Positions 22,219 to 31,925 of a DNA stretch of 64,000 nt are shown piece by piece. A model generated the notes under the pieces. That model did no database searches and was not told where the DNA came from. It saw nothing but the letters and a program-made list of their open reading frames with translations. The stretch comes from Microbulbifer sp. GL-2 (GTDB taxonomy: Bacteria > Pseudomonadota > Gammaproteobacteria > Pseudomonadales > Cellvibrionaceae): assembly GCF_007183175.1 (NCBI RefSeq), contig NZ_AP019807.1, forward strand, positions 3,406,001 to 3,470,000, given 5' to 3'. A program made the position numbers and the translations under genes. Position 1 is the first letter of the stretch, and each line of letters begins with the position of its first letter.

Positions 22219-22668
22219 CTAAATGCTTTCTACAGCGTCGCCCTCTATGATTTCACCTTCCATTATCTCACTACCGCTGCGATATCGCATGGTCATTTGG
22301 CCGGTTGCAATTAAAGTCTCTTGGCTATCATAGACTTCAATGGTGGAATAAAAAATTTTATGCCCGGAATTTGTTAACTTCCCTATGGCAATTAACTGAT
22401 TAGTTTTGGCTCGGCCAGTAAAATTTGTAGTAAGGGATAGAGTGAGCGATCTCCTTCTGCGGTTGGGATATGGGCAGTAGAGCCCGCTGTAGGAACCTGC
22501 GACATCTATTAATGTTGTAATGAAACCACCGTGGGGCACTCTATGACTATTTAAATGTTCCGGCTGAACGGTAGCGCTGATCACTACACGACCTTCCTGC
22601 CATTCTTCAATCTTGATTCCCAAATGATCATTGAAAGGTGGTTGTTTTTTATTGTGCCAGTTCATCAA
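22219..22668 (-). CDS. PaaI-family hotdog thioesterase
   Basis: A 149-residue hotdog-fold protein that probably hydrolyses acyl- or aryl-CoA thioesters. The family core is HRVPHGGFITTLIDVAGSYSG, with the active-site segment on the long helix, and LSLTTNFTGRAKTNQLIAIGKL follows. The start is one of the two adjacent ATGs at 22668/22665. It follows the EamA gene by 23 nt on the same strand, and lies beside the acyl-CoA cluster, so a housekeeping role for stray CoA esters fits. Confidence 0.87.
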   Translation of the reverse strand: MMNWHNKKQPPFNDHLGIKIEEWQEGRVVISATVQPEHLNSHRVPHGGFITTLIDVAGSYSGLYCPYPNRRRRSLTLSLTTNFTGRAKTNQLIAIGKLTNSGHKIFYSTIEVYDSQETLIATGQMTMRYRSGSEIMEGEIIEGDAVESI

Positions 22669-22691
22669 CTATTGCCTTGTAATAAATTAAT

Positions 22692-23660
22692 TTAGGATGG
22701 ACGCACGTTAGTCGCTTGCCGGGTGGAGAAGTACACCGTGAGTAGGCCTGCACCGATGACAATAAGTGTGCCGATCATTGCAGTTATATTGGGTAGATGC
22801 TGCCAAATTAGCCATCCGAGAATACCTGCAATCACCACCCCAAAATAGCTGATTGGTGAGACTACGCTGGGTTTGGCATAGCTATAAGCTTTTGTATAGA
22901 GCCATATAGCCAGCAATACGGAAACGCCATTAAAAGCCAGGTAGGGCAGGGTCCATGCTGGGATCGGTTGCCAATAGTAGATCCCCAGGGGCAGGCTACA
23001 AGCAAAGGAAATTAGGATGTAGTAAAGTAAAATTAAGCTCGGCCTGTCAGTGCGGGACAAAATTCGTGTGCCCACCATAGACGCAGCCAAAGTTATTCCC
23101 GAGATCAGGCCAAAGGCGTGACCACTACTAATACCGTTGATTTCTGGCTGTAGAATCAGGGTGATGCCCAGTAGTCCGAGCACAATTGGCAGCCAGTGTG
23201 TTACTGGTATCTGTGCACGAGCCCAGAGCCAACCTACAAGGGGAACAAAAATGGGGGCTGCATTGCGCAATAATCCGGCCTCCATCAGGGAAATACGGCT
23301 GAGCGCAGAAAAATAGGCGAAGAAACAGAGCCAGCCGGCAAAGCCGCGTATCAGATGGGTTTTCCAATGTTGGGTTGTGAGTTGTCGCGGTGATTGTCGC
23401 ACCAGCCACGGAGCCAGCAATAGTAGGCAGATACTGTATTGACTGAGGACAATCAATGGCACGGGTACCGCAGCTGATATCCATTTAGTTGCTGCCGCAG
23501 CAGTACTAGCTACCAGCGCAGTGGCAAGTGCAAAACCAATGCCTTTCCAGTTGTTCTTTTTGACGCTGGCTCTGGTGTGGCCTTCTGGCCCTGGTAGCAC
23601 GTTGGGATATGATTGGTTTGTTGGTGGTTGTGATTCTATTAAAATACCAGGTCTTGTCAT
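22692..23660 (-). CDS. EamA/DMT-family transporter
   Basis: A 322-residue inner-membrane transporter of the drug/metabolite family, with about ten helices from residue 40 onward in two EamA repeats. Typical parts are FAYFSALSRISLMEAGLLRNAAPIFVP (repeat 1) and YTKAYSYAKPSVVSPISYFGVVIAG (repeat 2). The N-terminal 35 residues are polar and may not be translated. The substrate is unknown. It lies 83 nt downstream of the beta-oxidation gene on the same strand. Confidence 0.88.
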   Translation of the reverse strand: MTRPGILIESQPPTNQSYPNVLPGPEGHTRASVKKNNWKGIGFALATALVASTAAAATKWISAAVPVPLIVLSQYSICLLLLAPWLVRQSPRQLTTQHWKTHLIRGFAGWLCFFAYFSALSRISLMEAGLLRNAAPIFVPLVGWLWARAQIPVTHWLPIVLGLLGITLILQPEINGISSGHAFGLISGITLAASMVGTRILSRTDRPSLILLYYILISFACSLPLGIYYWQPIPAWTLPYLAFNGVSVLLAIWLYTKAYSYAKPSVVSPISYFGVVIAGILGWLIWQHLPNITAMIGTLIVIGAGLLTVYFSTRQATNVRPS

Positions 23661-23743
23661 CGTATTGCAGGTTATTGATCTAGGTTACAACAAGAAAAGA
23701 GGGGGATCGGTAGCTCTACCAGTTCCCCCTATGGCGCGGAATT

Positions 23744-25846
23744 TTAGCTTTGGTCGTCAACCCAATTTGCGAATGTTCTGCCCTCCTGTGCCAGCCGGGC
23801 TAGCAGAGGGGAGGGAGCCCAGTAGGCTTCTCCGTGCAGATCACGGAATGTGCAAATGGTATCGTAGACTTTTTTCAGGCCTATTCGATCGGCGTAGTAC
23901 ATTGGGCCACCACGATGGGGAGGGAAACCGTATCCGTATGCGTAGACAACGTCTATGTCACTGGGGCGCTGGGCTATACCATCCTCCAGGATTCTGGCTC
24001 CTTCATTAATTAAGGCGAAAATTAGTCGATTGAGAATTTCTTCATCAGGGATTTCTCGACGTTCTACTCCGTGAGCTTCCGCCTGTGCTTTTATCACTGC
24101 GAGTACTTCTGGATCGTTACTGCGGGCACGGGTTTCTGAGTCATAGCGGTAGTAACCGGCTCCAGTCTTTTGGCCCAAGCGGCCCATCTCAACCAGGGCA
24201 TCGGCAATGCAATAGGTTTTGGAATCACCTTTTTCAGCTTTACTCAAACCCTGGCGCGCTTTGTAGCCAATGTCTAGACCTGCCAGATCCCCTACGGCTA
24301 TAGGGCCCATAGCCATTCCCCAAGACTGCATTACTGTATCGATTTGCTCGGGAGTTGCTCCCTCTAACAGGCACAGCTGAGCCTCTCTAGCATAGGGGCG
24401 AAGCATACGGTTTCCGATGAATCCATAGCAGTTACCCGCTAGTACAGGAACTTTTTTGATGGTTTTTGCCAGTTGCATCGCGGTGGCAATGACAGTATCG
24501 GTACTTTTTGAACCGCGAACTACTTCAAGAAGTTTCATCACATTCGCTGGGCTGAAAAAATGTAGTCCGATAATATCTTCAGGCCTATTGGTGACGGCAG
24601 CAATCTGGTCGATATCCTGGTAAGACGTGTTCGTTGCTAGAATGGCGCCAGGTTTGCAGATTTGATCCAACCTGGCAAAAACATCCTGCTTGAGCTCCAT
24701 ACTCTCGAATACAGCCTCAATAACCAGATCTACGTCTGCCAGCTCTGCATAGTCTGCGGTGCCTGTGATCAAAGAGAGGCTGCGTGTTTTCTGGGCTTCT
24801 GAGAGTTTTCCCTTTTTCATGCTAATGCTGTAATTCTTATCGATTACAGCCAGGCTACGGTCGATGGCAGCCTGATTGATCTCTACCAGTTTGACTGGAA
24901 TATTTGCATTTGCGAAATTCATGGCAATACCTCCCCCCATGGTGCCGCCACCGATAATGCCGACACTGTTGATTTCTCTGGTGGGGGTATCTTTAGCTAG
25001 TCCTTTAATTTTTGTTGCACTGCGCTCAGCGAAGAACATATGCCTTAGGGCGGCTGACTGGTCTGAGAGTAGGCATTCGATAAACAAATCCAGCTCTTTC
25101 GCCAGCCCTTTATCGAAGGGCAGTTGAGTTGCAGCTTCTATACAAGTGACAATATGTTGTGGTGCAAGCTGGCCGCGGGCTCTTTTGTTCAGACGCTGGC
25201 GAAACTCATCAAACAGTCCCTCTGGAATACTGGCGGGATCTATATGGATATCCCTGACCCGACGTACGGGGGCCTTGCGATTGATCAGTTCACGAGCAAA
25301 GGCGAGGGCGCCTTTAAGTAAGTCATCGCTGATCACCCGGTCTATAAGCTTCATACTTTCGGCTTTTGCGGCCGAAATGGGATTACCTGAGGTGATCAGT
25401 TCCAGTGCTGCAGAAACGCCTGCCAGCCGCGGAGTACGTTGCGTGCCTCCGGCTCCAGGTAGTAAGCCCAGTTTGACTTCAGGCAAGCCGACTTTGGCTG
25501 ATTTCAGGGCGCAGCGATAGTGGCAGGCCAACGCCACTTCAAAACCGCCGCCAAGGGCTGTGCCGTGAATGGCGGCAATCACCGGTTTGTGTGAGTTTTC
25601 AATTTCTGTAATAACTTCCGAGAGCATAGGTGCTTGCGGTGGTTTGCCAAATTCCGTTATGTCCGCACCAGCGATAAAGGTGCGGCCTTCACAAAGTAAA
25701 ATCAGTGCTTCGGATGCATCTTCTTGAGCACTCTTGATGGCTCCCCAGATTCCCTCACGCAGACCATGTGATAGAGCGTTGACAGGTGGATTGTTTAGTC
25801 GAATAACTCCGATATCACCAATGAGTTCATAATTTACGGTGGACAT
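23744..25846 (-). CDS. Bifunctional enoyl-CoA hydratase / 3-hydroxyacyl-CoA dehydrogenase
   Basis: A 700-residue fusion enzyme for two steps of beta-oxidation. The N-terminal crotonase domain (residues 1-190) has AGADITEFG, the oxyanion helix GTALGGGFEVALAC (Glu103) and LPEVKLGLLPGAGGTQR (Glu123), so both catalytic glutamates are present. The dehydrogenase part begins near residue 295 with GIIGGGTMGGG and has HFFSPANVMKLLE (catalytic His429) and GNCYGFIGNRM. It is similar in layout to FadJ/PaaH-type enzymes. It precedes a thiolase and an acyl-CoA ligase on the same strand, separated by 46 nt from the thiolase. Confidence 0.95.
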   Translation of the reverse strand: MSTVNYELIGDIGVIRLNNPPVNALSHGLREGIWGAIKSAQEDASEALILLCEGRTFIAGADITEFGKPPQAPMLSEVITEIENSHKPVIAAIHGTALGGGFEVALACHYRCALKSAKVGLPEVKLGLLPGAGGTQRTPRLAGVSAALELITSGNPISAAKAESMKLIDRVISDDLLKGALAFARELINRKAPVRRVRDIHIDPASIPEGLFDEFRQRLNKRARGQLAPQHIVTCIEAATQLPFDKGLAKELDLFIECLLSDQSAALRHMFFAERSATKIKGLAKDTPTREINSVGIIGGGTMGGGIAMNFANANIPVKLVEINQAAIDRSLAVIDKNYSISMKKGKLSEAQKTRSLSLITGTADYAELADVDLVIEAVFESMELKQDVFARLDQICKPGAILATNTSYQDIDQIAAVTNRPEDIIGLHFFSPANVMKLLEVVRGSKSTDTVIATAMQLAKTIKKVPVLAGNCYGFIGNRMLRPYAREAQLCLLEGATPEQIDTVMQSWGMAMGPIAVGDLAGLDIGYKARQGLSKAEKGDSKTYCIADALVEMGRLGQKTGAGYYRYDSETRARSNDPEVLAVIKAQAEAHGVERREIPDEEILNRLIFALINEGARILEDGIAQRPSDIDVVYAYGYGFPPHRGGPMYYADRIGLKKVYDTICTFRDLHGEAYWAPSPLLARLAQEGRTFANWVDDQS

Positions 25847-25892
25847 TGTTATCTCCAGATCTTAAATGGCTATTTGATAGTTCCAATGGCTT

Positions 25893-27112
25893 TCAAATAC
25901 GCTCTATAACCACGGCGATTCCCTGACCAATGCCGATACACATGGTAACCAGTGCATAGCGGCCACCGGTTCGCTCCAATTGGCGTAAGGCTGTTAGCAA
26001 AATACGTGTTCCACTGGCACCTAGGGGTGGCCAACGGCGATGGCGCCACCATTGGGGTTAACCCGTGCGTCCTCGTAATCAATCTCCAGCATTTTCAGGC
26101 AGCCCATGGCCTGCACCGCGAAAGCCTCGTTAAACTCCATAACATCCATATCTGCCAAACTGAGGTTTGCCCGTGATAATGCCTTGCGGGTTGCCGGAAC
26201 AGGACCCAGTCCCATAACTCTTGGTTCTACGCCTGCGATAGCGCTGGCAAGAATTCGTGCGCGAGGTTTGAGGTCTGCGGCCTGGCCGGCTTCCAGGCTG
26301 CCAATTATCATTGCCGCCGCACCGTCATTGATACCTGAGGCATTGCCGGCAGTAACCACGCCACCTTCAAACAGCGTGGGCAGTGTTTGCAGTCGTTCAA
26401 GACTTGTACCGGGGCGGGGGTGCTCATCGGTATCGATAAGTCGCGATGGTTGTTTTCGAGCTTGCGGCACTTCGATAGGAATAATCTCATCGATGAAGAA
26501 ACCATCAGCCCGAGCGGCTTCATACTTGGCTTGTGATGCTTTCGCAAAAAGGTCGCACTCTTCTCGCTGAATATTCAAGTCCGCAGCGATGTTATCGGCT
26601 GTCTGTGGCATGGTGTGGCTGCCAAATTCGGCAACAATGTCGGGATTGGTAAAGCGGGGACCGAGGGTGGTATCTGCCAATTCCTGGGTGCGATCGAAGG
26701 CGCTATTCGCTTTGGAGAGAACCAGCGGAGCACGGCTCATTGACTCAACACCGCCGGCAATAAACAAGTCGCCTTCCGAAGACTGGATACAGCGGCCAGC
26801 ATCGGCTATGGCAGACAGGCCTGAACCACACAGGCGATTTACTGTAATGCCACCAGTGGTGATAGGCAGCCCTGCGAGCAAGCCGGCAAAACGGGCAATG
26901 TTGCGGCTGTCCTCCCCGGATTGATTGGTATTACCGACAATCACATCCTCAAATTGTTTGGGATCGAAATTAGTCCTTTTAATCAGGTTTCTAATAACAT
27001 GCGCGAGTAGGTTGTCGGGCCTGATACCAGAAAGGCTACCTCCATGGCGACCAAATGCACTGCGGCCGCCGTCATAAATATAGGCATGTGGCATAATCAG
27101 TTTTCCAGTCAC
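25893..27112 (-). pseudogene. Acetyl-CoA acetyltransferase (thiolase), frameshifted
   Basis: A thiolase of the 3-oxoadipyl-CoA/FadA type. The main frame (26021-27112, 363 residues) has NRLCGSGLS (nucleophile Cys95), GNASGINDGAAAMI, NEAFAVQAMG and NPNGGAIAVGHP, and then stops. After the stop, the next frame continues perfectly as LGASGTRILLTALRQLERTG...VTMCIGIGQG, including the second catalytic cysteine, to a stop at 25893. One C is missing in the CCCC/TAGG run around 26021-26024. It may be a genuine mutation or a sequencing error. The start is GTG 27112 or ATG 27094 (MPHAYIYDG); the latter matches the family better. Confidence 0.9.
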
Positions 27113-27159
27113 GGGATCTTCTTTACGAGTAGCAGTAGATTTGCGGATAACGTCTTCAT

Positions 27160-29037
27160 TTAGTCAAACTCCAGTGCTACGGGTAAATCCTCCAAGGCTT
27201 CCCTCGCTGCGGTTTTACTTGAATCTTGCTTCAGCTGAACTTTCGCAATTTGCCCGCGGGAAGCGTCAAAATGTGCAGAAAACTCCGCTGCAATGCTTTT
27301 TTCCTGTAGTGCCTTTCCAATTACATATTCGGTAGCACGATTGCGTAGGGCCGGTTTAAATACTTTGGCCACAGCAGTCAGGGGAACCTCATCAATAATT
27401 TCCACACGTTTGGGAATGGCTGCACGCTCAGAAATTTGGGTGCGACAGTAGTCGATAAGCTGCTCTTCAGTAGGCGGATGATCTGATGGAAATAGAGTGA
27501 CATAAGCTACCGGAACCTCCCCGGCATAGGCATCGGGTTGGCCCACTGCAACAGCCATAGCAACAGCAGGATGACGAGCTAACGGTTCCTCTATGAGGGC
27601 AGGGTCGATATTATGGCCGCCACGAATAATCAAGTCCTTGGCGCGTCCGGTCAGATAAAGATAACCATCACCATCGACATATCCCATATCACCAGTATTG
27701 AACCAGGTGTGGTCAACCCAGGCTTTTGCATTGTCCTCTTCAGAGAGGTAGCCGGAAAAAATATGCGGCCCCCGTGCGAGTACAATACCGACCTCACCAG
27801 TGTCACAGGTTCCCACTAGCCGGTTTCCGTCCACTTCGGCAATTTTCATTTCCATATAGGGGAGGCGGCGGCCAACGCTGCCCTCGGGTGCTTGCATATC
27901 TGTTGGGGGACGAGCCAGCAGACAGCTGGATTCTGTCATGCCGTAGCCGTTGCTTATAGTTACATTGAATTTTTCCTCAAATGTGGCCTTGAGTCCGGCG
28001 GGTAAAGGCGAGGCCCCGCAACCAATATCTGTCAGGCAGCTGATGTCATTGTCGCCCACAGGAATTTGCAGCAAGACGCCGAGAATAGTGGGTACGGCGC
28101 CAAAGCCCTGTACCCGGAAGCGGGCGACGTGATGCCACCAGTTGGGGAGCACATTGGGGGAACGAAAACCTGAGGGAGTCATTATGACAATTGTGCGGCC
28201 GGCAAGCAGAGTGCCAATGCCGGCGACTACAGCACCAAAAATGTGGAATAGAGGCAGGCCGCTGAGGGTAGCAAAGCGTCCTTTACTGGAAGTTGTGTCC
28301 ACACTTAGCTGAGCAACAAATGCAATATTACTGTGGGTCAGGCGCGCAATTTTAGGTCGCCCGGTTGTCCCCCCGGTGTGGAAGTAACTGGCAATTTCAT
28401 CACCTTGGATAGTTCGCCCACTAATTAAATGGTCGTTTGGCTGTTGGGCAATTGCCAATACAAAATTCTCTACTTTAATGTCGGAAGGCATGGATATGGT
28501 ACTAATCGGTTTTTTACTGATTAGCAGCAGTGCCTTCAAGGTTGGTACCCGCTCAATGACCTGCGCAACCTTTTCCCATATCTCCTCACTGAGGTCCTGC
28601 CCAAGGCTGACTAATACCTTGGCCTTGGTGGCATTCATGATCTCGATAATATGCTCGGGTTCAAGCAGTGGATTGATAGGGCTGGCGATCCCCGCTGCCT
28701 GTCCACCCCAGAGTGCGAAGTGAGTTTCTGGAAGGTTGGGTAATAGTAGTGAAACTGTATCTTTCGATTTAACGCCGAGAGAGTGGAGTAGATTAGCGGT
28801 TTGGTGAACTCTCTCGGATAGCTGTGAGTAGCTCACGGTCACACTTTCTTCATCTGGTACAGCGGTGGGAAGAAATTCGATAGCTGCATCTTGTTGGTAA
28901 AGACGAGCAGCCTGCCGAATTAAATCGTAGGTGTTTTCCCAAGGATATCGTTGTAACAAAGGAACTTTTTCATATTCCTGGATTTCTGCAAGAGATTGCA
29001 GCATGGGACTGCCAGTGGAAGTGGACGTGATAGGCAT
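27160..29037 (-). CDS. Acyl-CoA synthetase (AMP-forming)
   Basis: A member of the ANL superfamily that activates a carboxylic acid to its acyl-CoA with ATP. I prefer ATG 29037 (MPITSTSTG, 625 residues) over an earlier ATG at 29115, because the extra 26 residues look like a spurious hydrophobic lead. Motifs: SYFHTGGTTGRPKIARLTHSN (P-loop), NGYGMTESSC, YLYLTGRAKDLIIRGGHNIDP, and AVAKVFKPALR with the catalytic lysine. It ends 47 nt before the thiolase start. The residue pattern suggests a long or branched acyl substrate, not identified. Confidence 0.92.
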   Translation of the reverse strand: MPITSTSTGSPMLQSLAEIQEYEKVPLLQRYPWENTYDLIRQAARLYQQDAAIEFLPTAVPDEESVTVSYSQLSERVHQTANLLHSLGVKSKDTVSLLLPNLPETHFALWGGQAAGIASPINPLLEPEHIIEIMNATKAKVLVSLGQDLSEEIWEKVAQVIERVPTLKALLLISKKPISTISMPSDIKVENFVLAIAQQPNDHLISGRTIQGDEIASYFHTGGTTGRPKIARLTHSNIAFVAQLSVDTTSSKGRFATLSGLPLFHIFGAVVAGIGTLLAGRTIVIMTPSGFRSPNVLPNWWHHVARFRVQGFGAVPTILGVLLQIPVGDNDISCLTDIGCGASPLPAGLKATFEEKFNVTISNGYGMTESSCLLARPPTDMQAPEGSVGRRLPYMEMKIAEVDGNRLVGTCDTGEVGIVLARGPHIFSGYLSEEDNAKAWVDHTWFNTGDMGYVDGDGYLYLTGRAKDLIIRGGHNIDPALIEEPLARHPAVAMAVAVGQPDAYAGEVPVAYVTLFPSDHPPTEEQLIDYCRTQISERAAIPKRVEIIDEVPLTAVAKVFKPALRNRATEYVIGKALQEKSIAAEFSAHFDASRGQIAKVQLKQDSSKTAAREALEDLPVALEFD

Positions 29038-29115
29038 GGGGGCTTCTCTCACTATGGTTATTATGTTGACGACAATATCAAAAGTGAAAAGAGCATTCCA
29101 CTCTGCGGAATTCAA

Positions 29116-29494
29116 TGGTAATGTTTTGTGCGTCGAGTGGTTATTCAGAAGCTTATAGATGGAAAGTGGCGGGTAAATATATACACCAGCTATGTAAATA
29201 CGCCATTAAGTAGAAAATTGCGCCAATAGAGTTGGCTCATTAACCGAGGACTTACTTCCGTGAGTCGGAAAAAGTCAGAATAGCGATACTCAGATATAAA
29301 TATCAGCCTGAAATTATTTTTAGATAGTCTTACTCAAGACAAAGAGTGGGGCTCGCTGAGCCAGATCGAAAGTGAATTTATTCCGCTTGTATAAGGGAAC
29401 TTCCGAATTTAGTACATGTTGATTGTGCAAGTTGGTGAAGGAAGTTAGCTGAAAAATATCTGCCAATTGCACCCATAAAAACAGGAGCAAGCGA
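29116..29494. promoter_or_regulatory. Divergent promoter region of the acyl-CoA cluster
   Basis: About 380 bases separate the ligase operon (minus) from the acyl-CoA dehydrogenase pair (plus). An inverted repeat GACTTACTTCCG/CGGAAAAAGTC at 29249-29276 is a candidate operator, perhaps for the IclR-type regulator encoded at 31926. Confidence 0.4.
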
Positions 29495-30694
29495 ATGAAT
29501 ATAGATTTTTCCCCTGAAGAATTAGCTTTTCAGCAGGAAGTTAAGCAATTCCTGCAAGAGAAGCTTCCGGCGGATATCAGCGAGAGGAGCCTGGATGAAA
29601 TTCCCCTGGGAAAAGAGGACTATGAACGCTGGCAAAAGATCCTGTACGAGCAGGGCTGGGCTGCGACTAACTGGCCAGTAGAATATGGGGGTACCGGTTG
29701 GACGCCAACGCAAAAATATATCTGGGCCAATGAATGTGCCAATTTCGGCGCGCCAGATGTAATTCCTTTCGGCTTTAAAATGGTTGCACCAGTTATCTTC
29801 ACTTATGGTAGTGAAGAGCAAAGGCAACGGTTTTTGCCTGATATTTTGGCAAGTAATGTTTGGTGGTGCCAAGGATATTCAGAGCCAAATGCGGGCTCTG
29901 ATTTGGCGTCGTTAAAAACTACGGCGGTGCGAGACGGCGATGAATATATCGTTAATGGCACCAAAACCTGGACTACTCTGGGACACTGGGCTGATTGGAT
30001 CTTTTGCCTGGTTCGTACTGGGGGCCCCGAAGTCAAGAATCAGGCCGCAATCACTTTCCTGTTAATTGAAATGAACCACCCAGGAATTACTGTATCGCCC
30101 ATTATGACTTTGGGTGGCCATCATGAAGTTAATGAAGTGCATTTCGATAATGTGCGGGTACCAGTAGCCAATCGTATAGGAGAAGAGGGTCACGGCTGGA
30201 CCTATGCCAAGGTACTGTTGACCCATGAGCGCACGGGGATTGCCCGGGTTGCCACCTCCAAAAAACGTTTACAGACTTTAAAAAAACTGGCAGGTGATAC
30301 TTGTGATGGTGATGCCAACCTACTGGAAAATCCGGCCTTTGCGCAAAAGCTGGCAGAGGTTGAAATAGATCTTTTAGCTCTGGAGTTTACCGAGCTAAGA
30401 GCACTTGCGGCAGTGAGTACCGGTAATGCACCGGGACCAGAATCATCCATTTTAAAAATTAAAGGAACTGAAATCGCCCAGCTTATTGATGAGCTTTATA
30501 TGGAAACTGCGGGTTACTACGGAATGCCATTTGTCCGAGAGCAATTTAAAGGCGGATTTGATGGCGAGCATGTAGGTCCTGGCGTTATTACCAGCAGTGT
30601 GCCCCGTTACTTAAATAACCGTAAATCCTCGATATATGGTGGCAGTAACGAAATTCAGAAAAATATTATCAGCAAGTGGGTACTTGGCCTGTAA
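29495..30694 (+). CDS. Acyl-CoA dehydrogenase, likely catalytic subunit
   Basis: A 399-residue flavoprotein that would introduce the alpha-beta double bond into an acyl-CoA. It has YSEPNAGSDLASLKTTAV, the FAD loop DEYIVNGTKTWTT, and the C-terminal SIYGGSNEIQKNIISKWVLGL. The classic catalytic glutamate before GGSNE is replaced by glycine, but THERTG (Glu245) lies where isovaleryl- and long-chain-type enzymes keep their base. A consistent partner gene lies 12 nt downstream (27 nt to its preferred start). The ATG follows AGGAGCAAGCGA. Confidence 0.92.
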   Translation: MNIDFSPEELAFQQEVKQFLQEKLPADISERSLDEIPLGKEDYERWQKILYEQGWAATNWPVEYGGTGWTPTQKYIWANECANFGAPDVIPFGFKMVAPVIFTYGSEEQRQRFLPDILASNVWWCQGYSEPNAGSDLASLKTTAVRDGDEYIVNGTKTWTTLGHWADWIFCLVRTGGPEVKNQAAITFLLIEMNHPGITVSPIMTLGGHHEVNEVHFDNVRVPVANRIGEEGHGWTYAKVLLTHERTGIARVATSKKRLQTLKKLAGDTCDGDANLLENPAFAQKLAEVEIDLLALEFTELRALAAVSTGNAPGPESSILKIKGTEIAQLIDELYMETAGYYGMPFVREQFKGGFDGEHVGPGVITSSVPRYLNNRKSSIYGGSNEIQKNIISKWVLGL

Positions 30695-30721
30695 ACGCGA
30701 CGTTTAATGAGGATTGGAACG

Positions 30722-31849
30722 ATGGATTTTTCCTATAGCGAAGAGCAGCAGATGCTGCAAAGCAGTGTGAGCAAATTTATTCAACAGGATTATGATTTTG
30801 ATCGTCGCAGTAAGTTAATAGACAGTGATGCTGGATTTAGTCAGGATAATTGGAAGTTATTTGCCGAGCTGGGCTGGCTAATGGTTCCATTTAGTGCAGA
30901 AGATGGTGGTCTGGGTGGCTCTGCTGTTGATCTGATGGTGGTGATGGAAGAGTTTGGTCGTGGCCTGGTGGTGGAACCCTTCCTGGCCAGTGCAGTTTTA
31001 AGTGGTGGACTAATAGCAAGCGGTGCGAGTGAGGCACAGAAGAGAGAGTTGCTAAGTCTGTTTATGGAGGGCCAGTTGCAGCTGGCATTTGCATTTACTG
31101 AGCCTCAGAGCCGCTTCAATCTGTCTGATATTGCTACCAAAGCTGTAAGGGACGGAGATTGTTACGTTGTGAATGGCCACAAAGCCGTTGTTTTGAACGG
31201 TTCAGCTGCAGATAAACTATTGGTGGCAGTACGTACTAGCGGCGGCCAACATGATTGTGAAGGCGTAACTTTATTATTGATAGATGCCAACACTGAGGGT
31301 GTCCACCGCCAGGGGTATGCCACTGTGGATGGGCACCGTGCGGCTGAGGTAAAGTTTAATAACGTGATGGTTCCTGTAGCAAACCGGGTCGGAGAGGAGG
31401 GGGCCGCTTTGCCAGTAATGGAAAAGGCAATTGACCGGGCTACACTGGCGCTGTGTGCCGAAGCAGTAGGGGCCATGGAGAAAATATATAAAAAGACCGT
31501 GGAATACACTAAGACCCGGGAGCAGTTTGGATCTGCTATTGGAAAGTTCCAGGCCTTACAACACCGGATGGTGGATATGTTTACCGAATATGAGCAGGCC
31601 CGTTCTATTCTATTAATGGCAGCGTTACAGTTGGATATGAATAATGGTGTTGCCCCTAAGGCAATTTCTGCAGCAAAAAGTCGCATCGGTAAAGCTGCTC
31701 GGTTAATAGGCCAGGAAGCAATTCAATTACACGGCGGTATAGGGGTTACAGAAGAGCTAGATGTGAGCCATTATTTTAAACGCTTAACTACAATCCAGTA
31801 TTTGTTTGGTAGTACAGATTATCATACCCGCCGATTTGCCGGGCACTAG
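30722..31849 (+). CDS. Acyl-CoA dehydrogenase, likely non-catalytic partner
   Basis: A 375-residue acyl-CoA dehydrogenase paralogue. ATG 30722 follows GAGGATTGGAACG, and the frame opens MDFSYSEEQQML, the usual family start; an earlier ATG 15 nt upstream is less likely. It has GDCYVVNGHKAVVLNGSAAD and ILLMAALQLDMNN, QEAIQLHGGIGVTEELDVSHYFKR. At the site equivalent to Glu245 of the partner it has Asp238 (KAIDRAT), and the C-terminal motif is LFGSTDYHTRR, so no catalytic glutamate is evident. Heterotetrameric pairs of this kind are known in steroid side-chain degradation. Confidence 0.9.
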   Translation: MDFSYSEEQQMLQSSVSKFIQQDYDFDRRSKLIDSDAGFSQDNWKLFAELGWLMVPFSAEDGGLGGSAVDLMVVMEEFGRGLVVEPFLASAVLSGGLIASGASEAQKRELLSLFMEGQLQLAFAFTEPQSRFNLSDIATKAVRDGDCYVVNGHKAVVLNGSAADKLLVAVRTSGGQHDCEGVTLLLIDANTEGVHRQGYATVDGHRAAEVKFNNVMVPVANRVGEEGAALPVMEKAIDRATLALCAEAVGAMEKIYKKTVEYTKTREQFGSAIGKFQALQHRMVDMFTEYEQARSILLMAALQLDMNNGVAPKAISAAKSRIGKAARLIGQEAIQLHGGIGVTEELDVSHYFKRLTTIQYLFGSTDYHTRRFAGH

Positions 31850-31925
31850 CGAGGCAGGCAGCGATGAGGTGATGCATTGCCCTCCAGGTTGGTTGCGTTG
31901 AGCTACCAACCTGGGATCAAGTTAT

